A stretch of DNA of 64,000 nucleotides from Paenibacillus glycinis (GTDB lineage: Bacteria > Bacillota > Bacilli > Paenibacillales > Paenibacillaceae): the NCBI RefSeq assembly GCF_009909185.1, contig NZ_JAAAMV010000009.1:124001-188000 (forward strand), read 5' to 3'. Below, in pieces: positions 52,711 to 60,683 of this stretch. The position numbers and the translations under genes were made by a program. Below the pieces are notes generated by a model, which worked only from the letters and a program-made list of their open reading frames with translations, was not told where the DNA came from and made no database searches. The number at the start of each line of letters is the position of its first letter. Position 1 is the stretch's first letter.

Positions 52711-53298
52711 ATGGATGATCATGAGACAGGCACTTCGGATCGGATTCTGGATGCCGCTCTCCGATTGATGCAGGCGAAGGGATTCAAATCCGTCACGATC
52801 AAGGATATCGCCGCTGCTTCGGACGTAAGCGAGATGACGGTATTTCGCCATTATAAGACCAAGAAAGGGGTGCTCGAAGCTGCCGTCCAAAAGTATTCGT
52901 ACACCCCTGGTTTGAAGATAATCGTCGAACAAAACGTCGTATACGACTTGAACCATGACCTAAAGCTTATTGCCGCCTCGTATCTCGACTTAATGGAGGT
53001 CAATCGGGGGATCTTCTTGATCGCCGTTCAAGAACGCGCGACGATGCCCGAATTGATCGGCCTCATCGCCGACAATACGAAGCGACTGCATGGCGTGTTG
53101 ACCGACTACTTCTTGACCATGCAGGAACGCGGCAAAATGGCGGTTACGGATGCATCCAAGCAAGCGATGATGTTTTTGACGATGTATTACGGTTATTTTT
53201 CTTCCCGTGCCTTGTGGGATACGCAATTCATCAGCGACACGCAAGAAGAATTCATCGCAACCAGCGTGAGCACGTTTTGCGAAGGTTTGGCTACCTAA
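52711..53298 (+). CDS. TetR family regulator of the SDR-hydrolase operon
   Basis: 195 residues. HTH ALRLMQAKGFKSVTIKDIAA then SDVSEMTVFRHYKTKKGVL. Ligand domain lies from about 70 onward and is mostly helical. It sits inside the operon it most likely controls, 42 bp after the SDR and 19 bp before the hydrolase, with a dyad at the promoter. Confidence 0.88.
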   Translation: MDDHETGTSDRILDAALRLMQAKGFKSVTIKDIAAASDVSEMTVFRHYKTKKGVLEAAVQKYSYTPGLKIIVEQNVVYDLNHDLKLIAASYLDLMEVNRGIFLIAVQERATMPELIGLIADNTKRLHGVLTDYFLTMQERGKMAVTDASKQAMMFLTMYYGYFSSRALWDTQFISDTQEEFIATSVSTFCEGLAT

Positions 53299-53317
53299 CA
53301 GTAACGGAGGGATATCG

Positions 53318-54550
53318 ATGCCAAAAGCAGGCTTGTCGGAAACGCGTCTACTTCGGCTGAGCAAAGTCCTGCAAGACTACGTGGATCGCGGAGAGATCGC
53401 CGGGGCGGTCGCCGCCGTTCATCGCAAAGGCAAGGAGGCTTATGCCGACGCGATCGGCTGGCAGGACAAAGAGGCGCGCATTCCCGTTCGGCGGGATACG
53501 ATCTTCCGCATCATGTCGATGACAAAGCCGATCACGGCCGCAGCCGCATTGCTGCTGGCCGAAGAAGGAAAGATTCGCCTCCACGATCCCGTGGATGCTT
53601 GGCTCCCGGAGCTCTCCGGCCGGGTCGTGCTGCGCGATCCAAACGGAAGGCTGGACGACGTCGTGCCGGCGTCCCGTCCGATCACGCTTCACGATCTGCT
53701 GACCTCGCGCATCGGCATCGGCTGGGAGGATCACCCGCTGCAGTCCGAAATGATGAAGCTGCTTCCCGCACCATTGGCCAAGCCGCTGGGAGAACAGCAT
53801 GCGGAGGAGCATCTCGATCCCGATTCCTGGATGAAACGGCTGTCCGAGCTGCCGCTTCTCTACCAGCCGGGCACGCGCTTCCTGTACCACATCGCGCATG
53901 AAGTCCTTGGCGTATTGATCGCCCGGGTATCGGGTCAAACGCTGGATGCCTTTTACCGTGAACGGATCTTCGAACCCCTCGGGATGAATGACACAAGCTT
54001 CGCCCTGCCGCCGGAAAAGCGAGGCCGGCTGTCGGTCGCATACGCGCCGAAGGCCGAGGGAGGCCTTATCGAGCTGGATCGCCCGGAATCGACGGCTTGG
54101 GCCGAAGCGCCGATCTTCCCGTCCGGAGGTGCCGGCCTTCTCTCCACGGCGGACGATTACCGGCGTTTTGGACGGATGCTGCTTGGTTACGGGGAGGTGG
54201 ACGGGGTGCGCATGCTGTCGCGCAAATCCGTGGAGGCGATGATCACCGATCATCTCGCGCCCGAACAGCGCGCGCAGCCCTTCTTCGACGAGACCGATTA
54301 CGACGGATCGATGATGTGGACGAACAAGGGATACGGGTACGGCGTCTCGGTCAGGACCAAGCAGATCGGCATCGGTCCTGGCATCGGCTCGTTTTTCTGG
54401 CCGGGGGCGCTGGGAACGACTTGGATCGCGGATCCGCGCGAGGAGCTGATGGCGACGCTGATGATTCAGCTCAGAGGAGCGCAGCTTCCCAAGAACAGCC
54501 TGATCGCTTATGATTTCTGGACCATGCTCTATCAGGCCATAATCGACTGA
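53318..54550 (+). CDS. Beta-lactamase-fold serine hydrolase (esterase-like), copy 1
   Basis: 410 residues, no signal peptide, so cytosolic. Ser-x-x-Lys: SMTK (Ser67, Lys70). Second motif Tyr190 in LYHIAHEVLG. Instead of the KTG box, the C-terminal region has a FFWPGALGTTW loop, as in EstB-like esterases/D-aminopeptidases, so beta-lactam hydrolysis is unlikely. A paralogue lies at 55683. RBS CGGAGGG. Last gene of its operon. Confidence 0.87.
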   Translation: MPKAGLSETRLLRLSKVLQDYVDRGEIAGAVAAVHRKGKEAYADAIGWQDKEARIPVRRDTIFRIMSMTKPITAAAALLLAEEGKIRLHDPVDAWLPELSGRVVLRDPNGRLDDVVPASRPITLHDLLTSRIGIGWEDHPLQSEMMKLLPAPLAKPLGEQHAEEHLDPDSWMKRLSELPLLYQPGTRFLYHIAHEVLGVLIARVSGQTLDAFYRERIFEPLGMNDTSFALPPEKRGRLSVAYAPKAEGGLIELDRPESTAWAEAPIFPSGGAGLLSTADDYRRFGRMLLGYGEVDGVRMLSRKSVEAMITDHLAPEQRAQPFFDETDYDGSMMWTNKGYGYGVSVRTKQIGIGPGIGSFFWPGALGTTWIADPREELMATLMIQLRGAQLPKNSLIAYDFWTMLYQAIID

Positions 54551-54590
54551 AGCACATTGTATATCCTCATCCAAGCAAAGCATGCAACAG

Positions 54591-54628
54591 CCGTTTCCCG
54601 AGCTCCGTCGGGGGACGGTTTTTTCGTT
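54591..54628 (+). terminator. Terminator of the SDR-tetR-hydrolase operon
   Basis: CCGTTTCCCGA pairs with TCGGGGGACGG (two G-U pairs) then TTTTTT. Confidence 0.8.
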
Positions 54629-54712
54629 TTGCCTGAGTACGGTGCATCTCTCTTGGATTATGGGCAGGCGCGGATTTTTCAACCGGCAAAGTAATTAAAT
54701 CGAAATAGTACA

Positions 54713-54741
54713 TTGACAGACACAGTAATATATCGTATTAT
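54713..54741 (+). promoter_or_regulatory. Promoter of the second pentapeptide gene (shared element, copy B)
   Basis: TTGACA (54713-54718), 17 bp, TATTAT (54736-54741). Nearly the same 29-base element as at 42011, with three differences. Confidence 0.7.
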
Positions 54742-54810
54742 CCATATGTAGAGTTAATCGATGGAGCATGAACGCAGGATAAATAATTTCTTATAAGGAG
54801 AGTTGATGGT

Positions 54811-55527
54811 ATGAACGAGAAGGTAGCGATCGATCTGAACGGGGTTTTTGCGCCATACGACGGGGGAAAGAGCGGCGCCGAATGGAAGACGGACCTGCTG
54901 ACCAACCTCAGCGCGCACAACCTGGCCAAGAGCGATTTTGCCGGCGTTACCGCCCATAAAGGAACATTCAAAGCGAGCGCGCTGCGGGGATCCGACTTTT
55001 CGCGGGCCGACTTGACAGGCAGCACGTTTGCGAACGGCGATGCGCGCGAAGTCAATTTCGACCACGCGAATCTGACCGACTGCACCTTGGCTGCAGCCGA
55101 CCTCGCGGAGTCGAGCTTCAATCATTCCGTACTCTTGCGCACCGACTTCGACAAGTCGGGGTTGGCCGGCGTAAAATTCAATGGCGCGAAACTGACCGAT
55201 GTCAAGCTGACCATGACCGACCTTAGAAAAACGAGCTTTGAAAACTGCCTGTTCGACGGCGTCGACTTCGATTCCTCCGATCTGCGAGGCTTGCGTCTGG
55301 ATCGGCAAACCTTTAACGGCGTTAAATTCAACAAAGCGGCCTTGAACGACGTTTCATTCCAAGGCGCGACGCTTAAAAATGCGTCATTCCAGGCCGGATT
55401 CGCTTTGACCAATAAGTATTACCGCGCCATCAAAACCATCAACTTCGACGGCGCCAGGATCGATAAACTGACCTTTGCCGTCCTTAAAGGAATCGGCGCC
55501 GATTTGTCGAAGGTTACGGTGATCTAA
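54811..55527 (+). CDS. Pentapeptide-repeat protein with truncated HAAS domain (paralogue of 42404 gene)
   Basis: 238 residues. It aligns end to end with the 288-residue protein at 42404, except that exactly 50 residues are missing: its LL-T-N at 30-32 matches residues 80-82 there, so residues 31-80 of the longer copy are gone. Only the first part of the HAAS domain remains (LNGVFAPYDGGKSGAEWKTD). The pentapeptide helix and the C-terminal cap (NKYYRAIKTINFDGARIDKL) are intact. No PadR gene precedes it. RBS AAGGAG. Function unknown. Confidence 0.8.
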   Translation: MNEKVAIDLNGVFAPYDGGKSGAEWKTDLLTNLSAHNLAKSDFAGVTAHKGTFKASALRGSDFSRADLTGSTFANGDAREVNFDHANLTDCTLAAADLAESSFNHSVLLRTDFDKSGLAGVKFNGAKLTDVKLTMTDLRKTSFENCLFDGVDFDSSDLRGLRLDRQTFNGVKFNKAALNDVSFQGATLKNASFQAGFALTNKYYRAIKTINFDGARIDKLTFAVLKGIGADLSKVTVI

Positions 55528-55682
55528 CGGACAGTTCTCGATGCTGACGACTCGGAATAGGAGGTGATTCATCCTTTCATTGCCGTTATGCAGTCTCTTC
55601 GATGGACCGAAGGCGCTTTCCAGCATGGATAAGAATTCAGATAAACAATCGATCGATAATAATAAAAAGCGAGGGATACTTC

Positions 55683-56924
55683 ATGCAAAAGACGATGGAA
55701 CACAGCAACGGCGGCTTCTCCGAAACAGGGCTGCGCAAAATGCGCGACGTGCTGGAACGACATGTCGATTCAGGGAAAATCCCAGGACTCGTCGCGCTGG
55801 TCAGCCGGGGCGACGAGACGCATGTCGAAGCGATCGGCACGATGCGCCATGACGGCGGCGAGCCGATGCGCCGGGACACGATCTTCCGGATGGCCTCGAC
55901 GTCCAAGCCGGTCGCGATCGCGGCGGCGATGGTCTTGCTCGACGCGTGCAAGCTGCGATTGGATGACCTGGTCGAGACATGGCTGCCGGAACTCGCCAAC
56001 CGGCAGGTGCTGAAGCGGTTCGACGGACCGCTCGACGACACCGTGCCGGCGCGGCGGCCCATTACCGTGCGAGATCTGTTGACTTCCACGTTCGGGCTCG
56101 GCATGGATATGACATCGCTGGGCACGCCGATCATGGGCGCGATCTTCGAGCGGGGCCTCACGCCCGATCTGCCCGAGCCGATGCCCGAGCCGGACGAGTG
56201 GATGCGCCGCCTCGGCACGCTTCCGCTGATGTACCAGCCCGGAGAGCGCTGGCAGTACCACATCAGCAACGATCTTCTCGGCGTCCTCGTCGCCCGGGTC
56301 ACGGGCCAGTCGTTCGAGTCGTTCCTGCGGGAGCGCATCTTCGGGCCCTTGGGCATGAAGGACACCGGTTTCCACGTGGCCACCGACAAGATCCGCCGGC
56401 TGCCGCCGCTCTACGCGCCCAATCCGCAGAACGGCGATTTCATCGTGTGGGACGAAGCGGAGGGAGGACGCCACAGCCAACCTCCGGCATTCCAGGGGGG
56501 CGGCGGCGGACTGGTCTCCACCGTCGACGACTACCTGTCCTATTTCCGGATGCTGCTCAATCATGGGATGCACGGGAACGAACGGATCCTGTCCCGGCCC
56601 GCGGTCGAGCTGATGACGACCAACCGTCTCGCGCCCGAGCAGCAAGCCGCCCGACATGCCATGGCCACCAACAACGTCCATGTGTCGTTCGGCCAAGGAC
56701 AGCACGGCGGTTGGGGCATGGGGATGGCGGTGCGGACCTACCGCGGCGACTACGCGCCGATCGGCCAATTCGGTTGGGACGGCGGCAGCGGCACCTCGAC
56801 CTACGCTGATCCGAAGAATCAACTCACCGGAATCCTGCTCACCCAGGTCGGAATGTCCACTCCGGATTCGGCGCGGCTTATCCACGATTTCTGGACCACG
56901 GTCTATCAGGCAATCGAAGACTGA
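55683..56924 (+). CDS. Beta-lactamase-fold serine hydrolase (esterase-like), copy 2
   Basis: 413 residues from the ATG at 55683 (GAGGG 8 bases before); no signal peptide. STSK (Ser72, Lys75), Tyr192 in WQYHISNDLLG and a C-terminal GWDGGSGTSTYADP loop in place of KTG, typical of EstB-like esterases. It shares layout with copy 1 (PVPA-type VPARRPIT block, ERIFGPLGM). Its codon usage is somewhat richer in G+C than its neighbours, hinting at a separate origin. Its transcription may continue from the pentapeptide gene 155 bp upstream. Confidence 0.86.
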   Translation: MQKTMEHSNGGFSETGLRKMRDVLERHVDSGKIPGLVALVSRGDETHVEAIGTMRHDGGEPMRRDTIFRMASTSKPVAIAAAMVLLDACKLRLDDLVETWLPELANRQVLKRFDGPLDDTVPARRPITVRDLLTSTFGLGMDMTSLGTPIMGAIFERGLTPDLPEPMPEPDEWMRRLGTLPLMYQPGERWQYHISNDLLGVLVARVTGQSFESFLRERIFGPLGMKDTGFHVATDKIRRLPPLYAPNPQNGDFIVWDEAEGGRHSQPPAFQGGGGGLVSTVDDYLSYFRMLLNHGMHGNERILSRPAVELMTTNRLAPEQQAARHAMATNNVHVSFGQGQHGGWGMGMAVRTYRGDYAPIGQFGWDGGSGTSTYADPKNQLTGILLTQVGMSTPDSARLIHDFWTTVYQAIED

Positions 56925-56939
56925 GAAGAAATGTTGGCG

Positions 56940-56976
56940 GCCATGCGCGGATTTCGGCGCATGGCTTTTATTATTT
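56940..56976 (+). terminator. Terminator of hydrolase copy 2
   Basis: GCCATGCGC, eight-base loop, GCGCATGGC, then TTTTATTATTT. Confidence 0.88.
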
Positions 56977-56998
56977 CGGTTATGTAAACTGTTGATAA

Positions 56999-57027
56999 TT
57001 GATTTATACGAACATACGTTCTATAAT
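56999..57027 (+). promoter_or_regulatory. Promoter with LexA/SOS box in its spacer
   Basis: TTGATT (56999-57004), 17 bp, TATAAT (57022-57027). The spacer contains CGAACATACGTTC (57009-57021), matching 13 of 14 positions of the Gram-positive LexA box CGAAC-RNRY-GTTYG, whose last G is T here. A repressor bound there would block the promoter. The next gene starts at 57187; the 160-nt leader has no evident frame. Confidence 0.65.
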
Positions 57028-57186
57028 GTAGGTATTATCACATTTCATATATGATTTACGCATGACTGATCTTTGATATGATGTACATGACGATATGTTG
57101 ATCGTTTGGAAGGAATTAGTAATACTTGGTAGAATAAATACGAAGCTGAACCGGTAGTAAATTCGTGCGCATAAGGAGATTAGACC

Positions 57187-57639
57187 ATGGCAGAAAACAA
57201 ATTATTGAGAATGGACAACGTTGGCATCGTCGTAGAATCCCTTGAAACCGCAATCCCTTTCTTCGAAGAGATCGGCTTGAAGCTCGAAGGGCGAGCTACT
57301 GTCGAAGGCGAATGGGCCGGTCGCGTAACCGGGCTGGGTTCGCAGTGCGTAGAGATTGCCATGATGGTAACCCCGGATGGCCACAGCCGACTCGAACTTT
57401 CGCGATTCGTCACCCCGCCCACGATATCGGATCACCGAACTGCTCCTGTAAATGCCCTTGGTTATCTACGCGTGATGTTCGCCGTTGAAGACATCGACGA
57501 CGTGGTATCCAGACTGGCTAAGCACGGAGCCGAGCTCGTTGGCGAAGTGGTTCAGTACGGGGACTCGTATCGGCTCTGTTACATTCGTGGCGTCGAAGGA
57601 CTCCTCATCGGTTTGGCGGAACAACTCGGCAACAAATAA
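57187..57639 (+). CDS. VOC (glyoxalase/bleomycin-resistance fold) protein 1
   Basis: 150 residues, two beta-alpha-beta-beta-beta modules: LLRMDNVGIVVESLETAIPF and LGYLRVMFAVEDIDDVVSRL. Metal ligands likely include early acidic/His positions but the usual first His (in HxxxxV) is replaced by Asn-Val in MDNVGIVV. RBS AAGGAG. It lies behind a promoter with an SOS box and is cotranscribed with a second VOC gene 26 bp on. Substrate unknown; fold members include drug-binding and isomerase proteins. Confidence 0.85.
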   Translation: MAENKLLRMDNVGIVVESLETAIPFFEEIGLKLEGRATVEGEWAGRVTGLGSQCVEIAMMVTPDGHSRLELSRFVTPPTISDHRTAPVNALGYLRVMFAVEDIDDVVSRLAKHGAELVGEVVQYGDSYRLCYIRGVEGLLIGLAEQLGNK

Positions 57640-57665
57640 TTAACGTTTATAAGGAGCTGGATACG

Positions 57666-58013
57666 ATGATAAAAGGTTTCGGAGGCATCTTTTGGAGAAC
57701 GAAGAATCTGGAAGCGACAAAAAAATGGTACGGCGACGTCCTGCAGATTGAAATCGAAAATTGGAACGGAGCCATCATAAAGCCTCAATCCGGAAACGAG
57801 ACCATTTTTTCTTTCTTTACCGAGGAGGACGGGTATTTTCCGACCGAACAGCAGGTGATGTTGAATTTCCAAGTCCATAATCTGGACGAGACGATCAAGC
57901 ATCTTGAACAGATCGGCGTGCCGCTTGCGAAGAAGAAAGAAAGCAGCGAGTACGGAAGCTTTGTATGGATCGAAGATCCTGAAGGTCGGCTGATCGAGCT
58001 TTGGGAGAAATAA
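57666..58013 (+). CDS. VOC protein 2
   Basis: 115 residues. GFGGIFWRTKNLEATKKWYGDV start, then QVMLNFQVHNLDETIKHL and a terminal IEDPEGRLIELWE with the Glu ligand usual in the fold. RBS AAGGAG. Shares transcription with the VOC gene at 57187. Too little is known to name a substrate. Confidence 0.87.
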   Translation: MIKGFGGIFWRTKNLEATKKWYGDVLQIEIENWNGAIIKPQSGNETIFSFFTEEDGYFPTEQQVMLNFQVHNLDETIKHLEQIGVPLAKKKESSEYGSFVWIEDPEGRLIELWEK

Positions 58014-58045
58014 CGCGTCGCAATTCGGCGCATGAAGGAAAGAAC

Positions 58046-58088
58046 AGCCTGTCGATGGATGAATCATCCGTGAGACAGGCTCTTTTTC
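58046..58088 (+). terminator. Terminator of the VOC unit
   Basis: AGCCTGTC pairs with GACAGGCT across a hairpin that has an inner GGAT/ATCC pair, followed by CTTTTTC. Confidence 0.8.
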
Positions 58089-58218
58089 TATTCTGATCAC
58101 AGGATGATCGGGTTCGTCGTTATATATTCGAACGCGCCGCTTCAAGGACGCGAATGCTTAGCTGCAAAGCGGCTAGGCTACATGGTCAGGCATACTTTAG
58201 GATACGGAGGAACGCGAC

Positions 58219-58638
58219 ATGATCAGAGCGTTAATGGAAGAGAGAGAATGGCTCGAAGGATACCCGGTCATGAAGGAATTACGAACCCATCTGAGCCAAC
58301 GTACGTATCTTGATTTTCTTCGCAAAATGAGGGAAGAAGGATACAAGATGTTTGCGTTATACGAAAATAACGAAATCGTCGCATTAGCCGGGCTAAGCAT
58401 ACTGACGAATTTTTACTTCGGGAAGCATGCTTTCATTTATGATTTAGTCACCAAATCCACGGCGCGATCAAAGGGACACGGGCGCGAATTGCTGGCGCAT
58501 ATTCATCATTACGCCAGGGAAAACGGCTGCGGCATCGTGGCCTTGGGCTCGGGGTTAGCCAATATCGATGCCCACAGGTTCTATGAGACAAAGATGGGCT
58601 ATGAAAAAGCCGCCTACACGCTGATTAAGGTCCTTTAA
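58219..58638 (+). CDS. GNAT family N-acetyltransferase
   Basis: 139 residues. Acetyl-CoA-binding motif A DLVTKSTARSKGHGRELLAH (R-x2-G-x-G/A form RSKGHGRELL) and the final DAHRFYETKMGYEKA. Acceptor unknown. RBS GGAGG is 10 bases upstream. Single gene closing with a terminator. Confidence 0.87.
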   Translation: MIRALMEEREWLEGYPVMKELRTHLSQRTYLDFLRKMREEGYKMFALYENNEIVALAGLSILTNFYFGKHAFIYDLVTKSTARSKGHGRELLAHIHHYARENGCGIVALGSGLANIDAHRFYETKMGYEKAAYTLIKVL

Positions 58639-58737
58639 TCACGGGTTGCAAGCGGTTATCTTCATTCAGGCAGAGATGGACATGCTCTCTTCGCCGAGTA
58701 TAGGCCTTCGAGGGCGGCATCATGCGATAGCGCGATA

Positions 58738-58777
58738 AAAGTCTGGCACCCGGCATCGCCCGCGGGCCGGACTTTTT
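58738..58777 (+). terminator. Terminator after the GNAT gene
   Basis: GTCTGGC pairs with GCCGGAC (one G-U) over a longer imperfect stem, then a seven-base T run. Confidence 0.7.
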
Positions 58778-58800
58778 TTGGAAACAATTGCAAACACCCA

Positions 58801-58838
58801 TTGACTTAGTTATGGAATGAATAGTAATATTATAACTA
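58801..58838 (+). promoter_or_regulatory. Promoter of the PadR gene with inverted repeat; transcript probably leaderless
   Basis: TTGACT (58801-58806), 18 bp, TAATAT (58825-58830); the start codon at 58838 is only 8 bases after the -10 box. TAGTTAT (58807-58813) and ATAACTA (58832-58838) form a 7-bp inverted repeat flanking the -10 box, a likely PadR site. Confidence 0.6.
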
Positions 58839-59458
58839 TGAAGAACAAGACGAATAAACCTCAACGATCGCCGTTAGCGTTAGCCGTTCTCGCCCATCTG
58901 GCCGAGGAACCGATGCACCCTTACAGAATGCAGCAACTGATCAAAGAACGAGGGAAGGACGAGGTCATCAACGTCCGTCAGCGCACGAGCATTTATCAGA
59001 CGATCGAGCGCTTGCTGAGAGAGGGCCTCATTGCCGTTCAAAGCACCTTAAGCGAAGGGGGACGTCCCGACCGAACCGTTTACGAATTGACCGAGGAAGG
59101 AAGTGAAGTATCGAAGGAGTGGCTGAGGGAGATGCTCTCGGTCCGCTCCCAGGAATATCCGGATTTTCCCGCGGCCATCTCGTTTCTGACCTTGCTGACG
59201 CCGGAAGACGTTCAGCGCCAATTCGAGCGAAGGGAAGCGGCTCTTCTGGAAGCCATCCAACGCACGGATGAGCAGCTGCTCCGATACAAGGAGACCGTTC
59301 CCCGTTTGTTCATGCTGGAGGTTGAGCATAGCCGAGCCGTGTTGGAAGCCGAACTGCAGTGGCTGCGCGCCGTCATCGCGGATTTCCGCACGGGCGAGCT
59401 CTTCTGGAGCGAGGAATGGTTACGCGGGATAGCGGAGCGTCTGGGCAGTCCGCAATAA
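58838..59458 (+). CDS. PadR family regulator with C-terminal helical (Vir) domain
   Basis: 206 residues from the ATG at 58838; an in-frame ATG at 58817 lies in the promoter spacer and cannot be in the mRNA. N-terminal winged helix (SPLALAVLAHLAEEPMHPYRM; RTSIYQTIERLLREGLI; GRPDRTVYELTEEG) plus an 80-residue helical dimerisation part. There is no ribosome site, consistent with a leaderless message. It probably represses itself and the alpha/beta hydrolase 68 bp downstream. Confidence 0.85.
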   Translation: MKNKTNKPQRSPLALAVLAHLAEEPMHPYRMQQLIKERGKDEVINVRQRTSIYQTIERLLREGLIAVQSTLSEGGRPDRTVYELTEEGSEVSKEWLREMLSVRSQEYPDFPAAISFLTLLTPEDVQRQFERREAALLEAIQRTDEQLLRYKETVPRLFMLEVEHSRAVLEAELQWLRAVIADFRTGELFWSEEWLRGIAERLGSPQ

Positions 59459-59526
59459 CATCAAACAGGGATAGCAGACGAATGCATGCGCATCAAATAA
59501 AAGCTACTTCCGAGGAGGAGTTTGAA

Positions 59527-60432
59527 ATGATGAATACAACCGCTGCTAAGTCCGGTGCAGCAACGGCGGAATCGCTCCGCGAAGTCAGCTGCGTCCTGTC
59601 CAAGGACGGAACTACGATCGGTTATCGGCAATACGGTCGCGGCCCGGGCGTGATCATGGTGCATGGCGCCAATTTATCCTCGCAAAACTTGATGCAGCTC
59701 GCGGAACGGCTGGCCGATGGGTTCACGGTCTACGTGCCTGACCGCCGAGGCCGCGGTCTGAGCGGACCCTTCGGCGAAGGTTACGCGATCCGGAAGGAAG
59801 TCGAAGATGTGGAGGCGCTCCTGAATCATACAGGCGCCAGCCATATCTTCGGGATCAGCTCGGGCGGGCTCATTGCGCTCGAAGCGGCGCTTGCCTTGCC
59901 CGCCATTCGCAAGCTCGCCCTTTACGAACCCGCGCTATTGATGAACTCGGAGCGGACGGAATGGCTGACTCGTTACGATCGGGAGATCGCCCAAGGCAAG
60001 ACGGCCGCCGCCCTCGTCACGTGCTTGAAAGGCCTGCAGCTGGGCGGACCGGTGCTGAATGCCATCCCGCGGTGGCTGCTCGAGACGATGACGAACAAGA
60101 TGATGGTAGCCGAGGACAAGAAGGCGAAGCAAGGCGACGTGACGATGAGCATGCTGGCTCCGACGCTGCATTATGACGGGAGGTTGCTCGTCGAGATGAC
60201 CGGCAAGCTGGACCGTTACAAGACATTGCGCGCCGATACGTTGTTACTGGGCGGCAGCAGGGGCTTGCCATACTTGAAGCCTGCGCTCGACGCCTTGGAG
60301 AAGACGCTGCCTCGGGCCAAACGGTTGGAATTGCCCGGACTTGATCACGGCGGAGCGTGCGACGTCAGCCAGTCCAACCGAGGCGGCAAGCCGGAATTGG
60401 TGGCACAGGAACTGCGGCGGTTTTTCGCCTAG
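59527..60432 (+). CDS. Alpha/beta hydrolase
   Basis: 301 residues; ATG at 59527 (GAGGAGGAG upstream). GVIMVHGANLSSQN carries the oxyanion HG motif, GISSGGLIALE the nucleophile Ser (G-x-S-x-G), and LDHGGACD the catalytic His. The substrate is unknown; the pairing with PadR suggests an inducible ester or drug-cleaving enzyme. Confidence 0.87.
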   Translation: MMNTTAAKSGAATAESLREVSCVLSKDGTTIGYRQYGRGPGVIMVHGANLSSQNLMQLAERLADGFTVYVPDRRGRGLSGPFGEGYAIRKEVEDVEALLNHTGASHIFGISSGGLIALEAALALPAIRKLALYEPALLMNSERTEWLTRYDREIAQGKTAAALVTCLKGLQLGGPVLNAIPRWLLETMTNKMMVAEDKKAKQGDVTMSMLAPTLHYDGRLLVEMTGKLDRYKTLRADTLLLGGSRGLPYLKPALDALEKTLPRAKRLELPGLDHGGACDVSQSNRGGKPELVAQELRRFFA

Positions 60433-60542
60433 GCATCTAGGTTGACGACGCTGGCATACTCGATGACCATGAAAACCAGCCTTTACCTCTCCCTTAGACA
60501 ACCTAGCTTTACTTGAAATAAACCACCATTTGTATATCCCTC

Positions 60543-60575
60543 AGACCCGCGGCCCGTTGCTGTGGGTCTCTTTTT
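60543..60575 (+). terminator. Terminator of the PadR-hydrolase unit
   Basis: AGACCCGC pairs with GTGGGTCT (one mismatch) then CTTTTT. Confidence 0.7.
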
Positions 60576-60683
60576 ATGCAGCGGACCTGATCGCGGTTTT
60601 CATAAATATTTAAGAATTTCAGCCGCTTTCTCTTCATTTGTTTTCTTTAACCTAGCGAAAGAGAGCTTGAGGAGGAAACAAAC

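Noticed and set aside
53318-56924. Beta-lactamase genes
   Set aside because: No signal peptides, no KTG box, esterase-like C-terminal loops; antibiotic hydrolysis is not supported.
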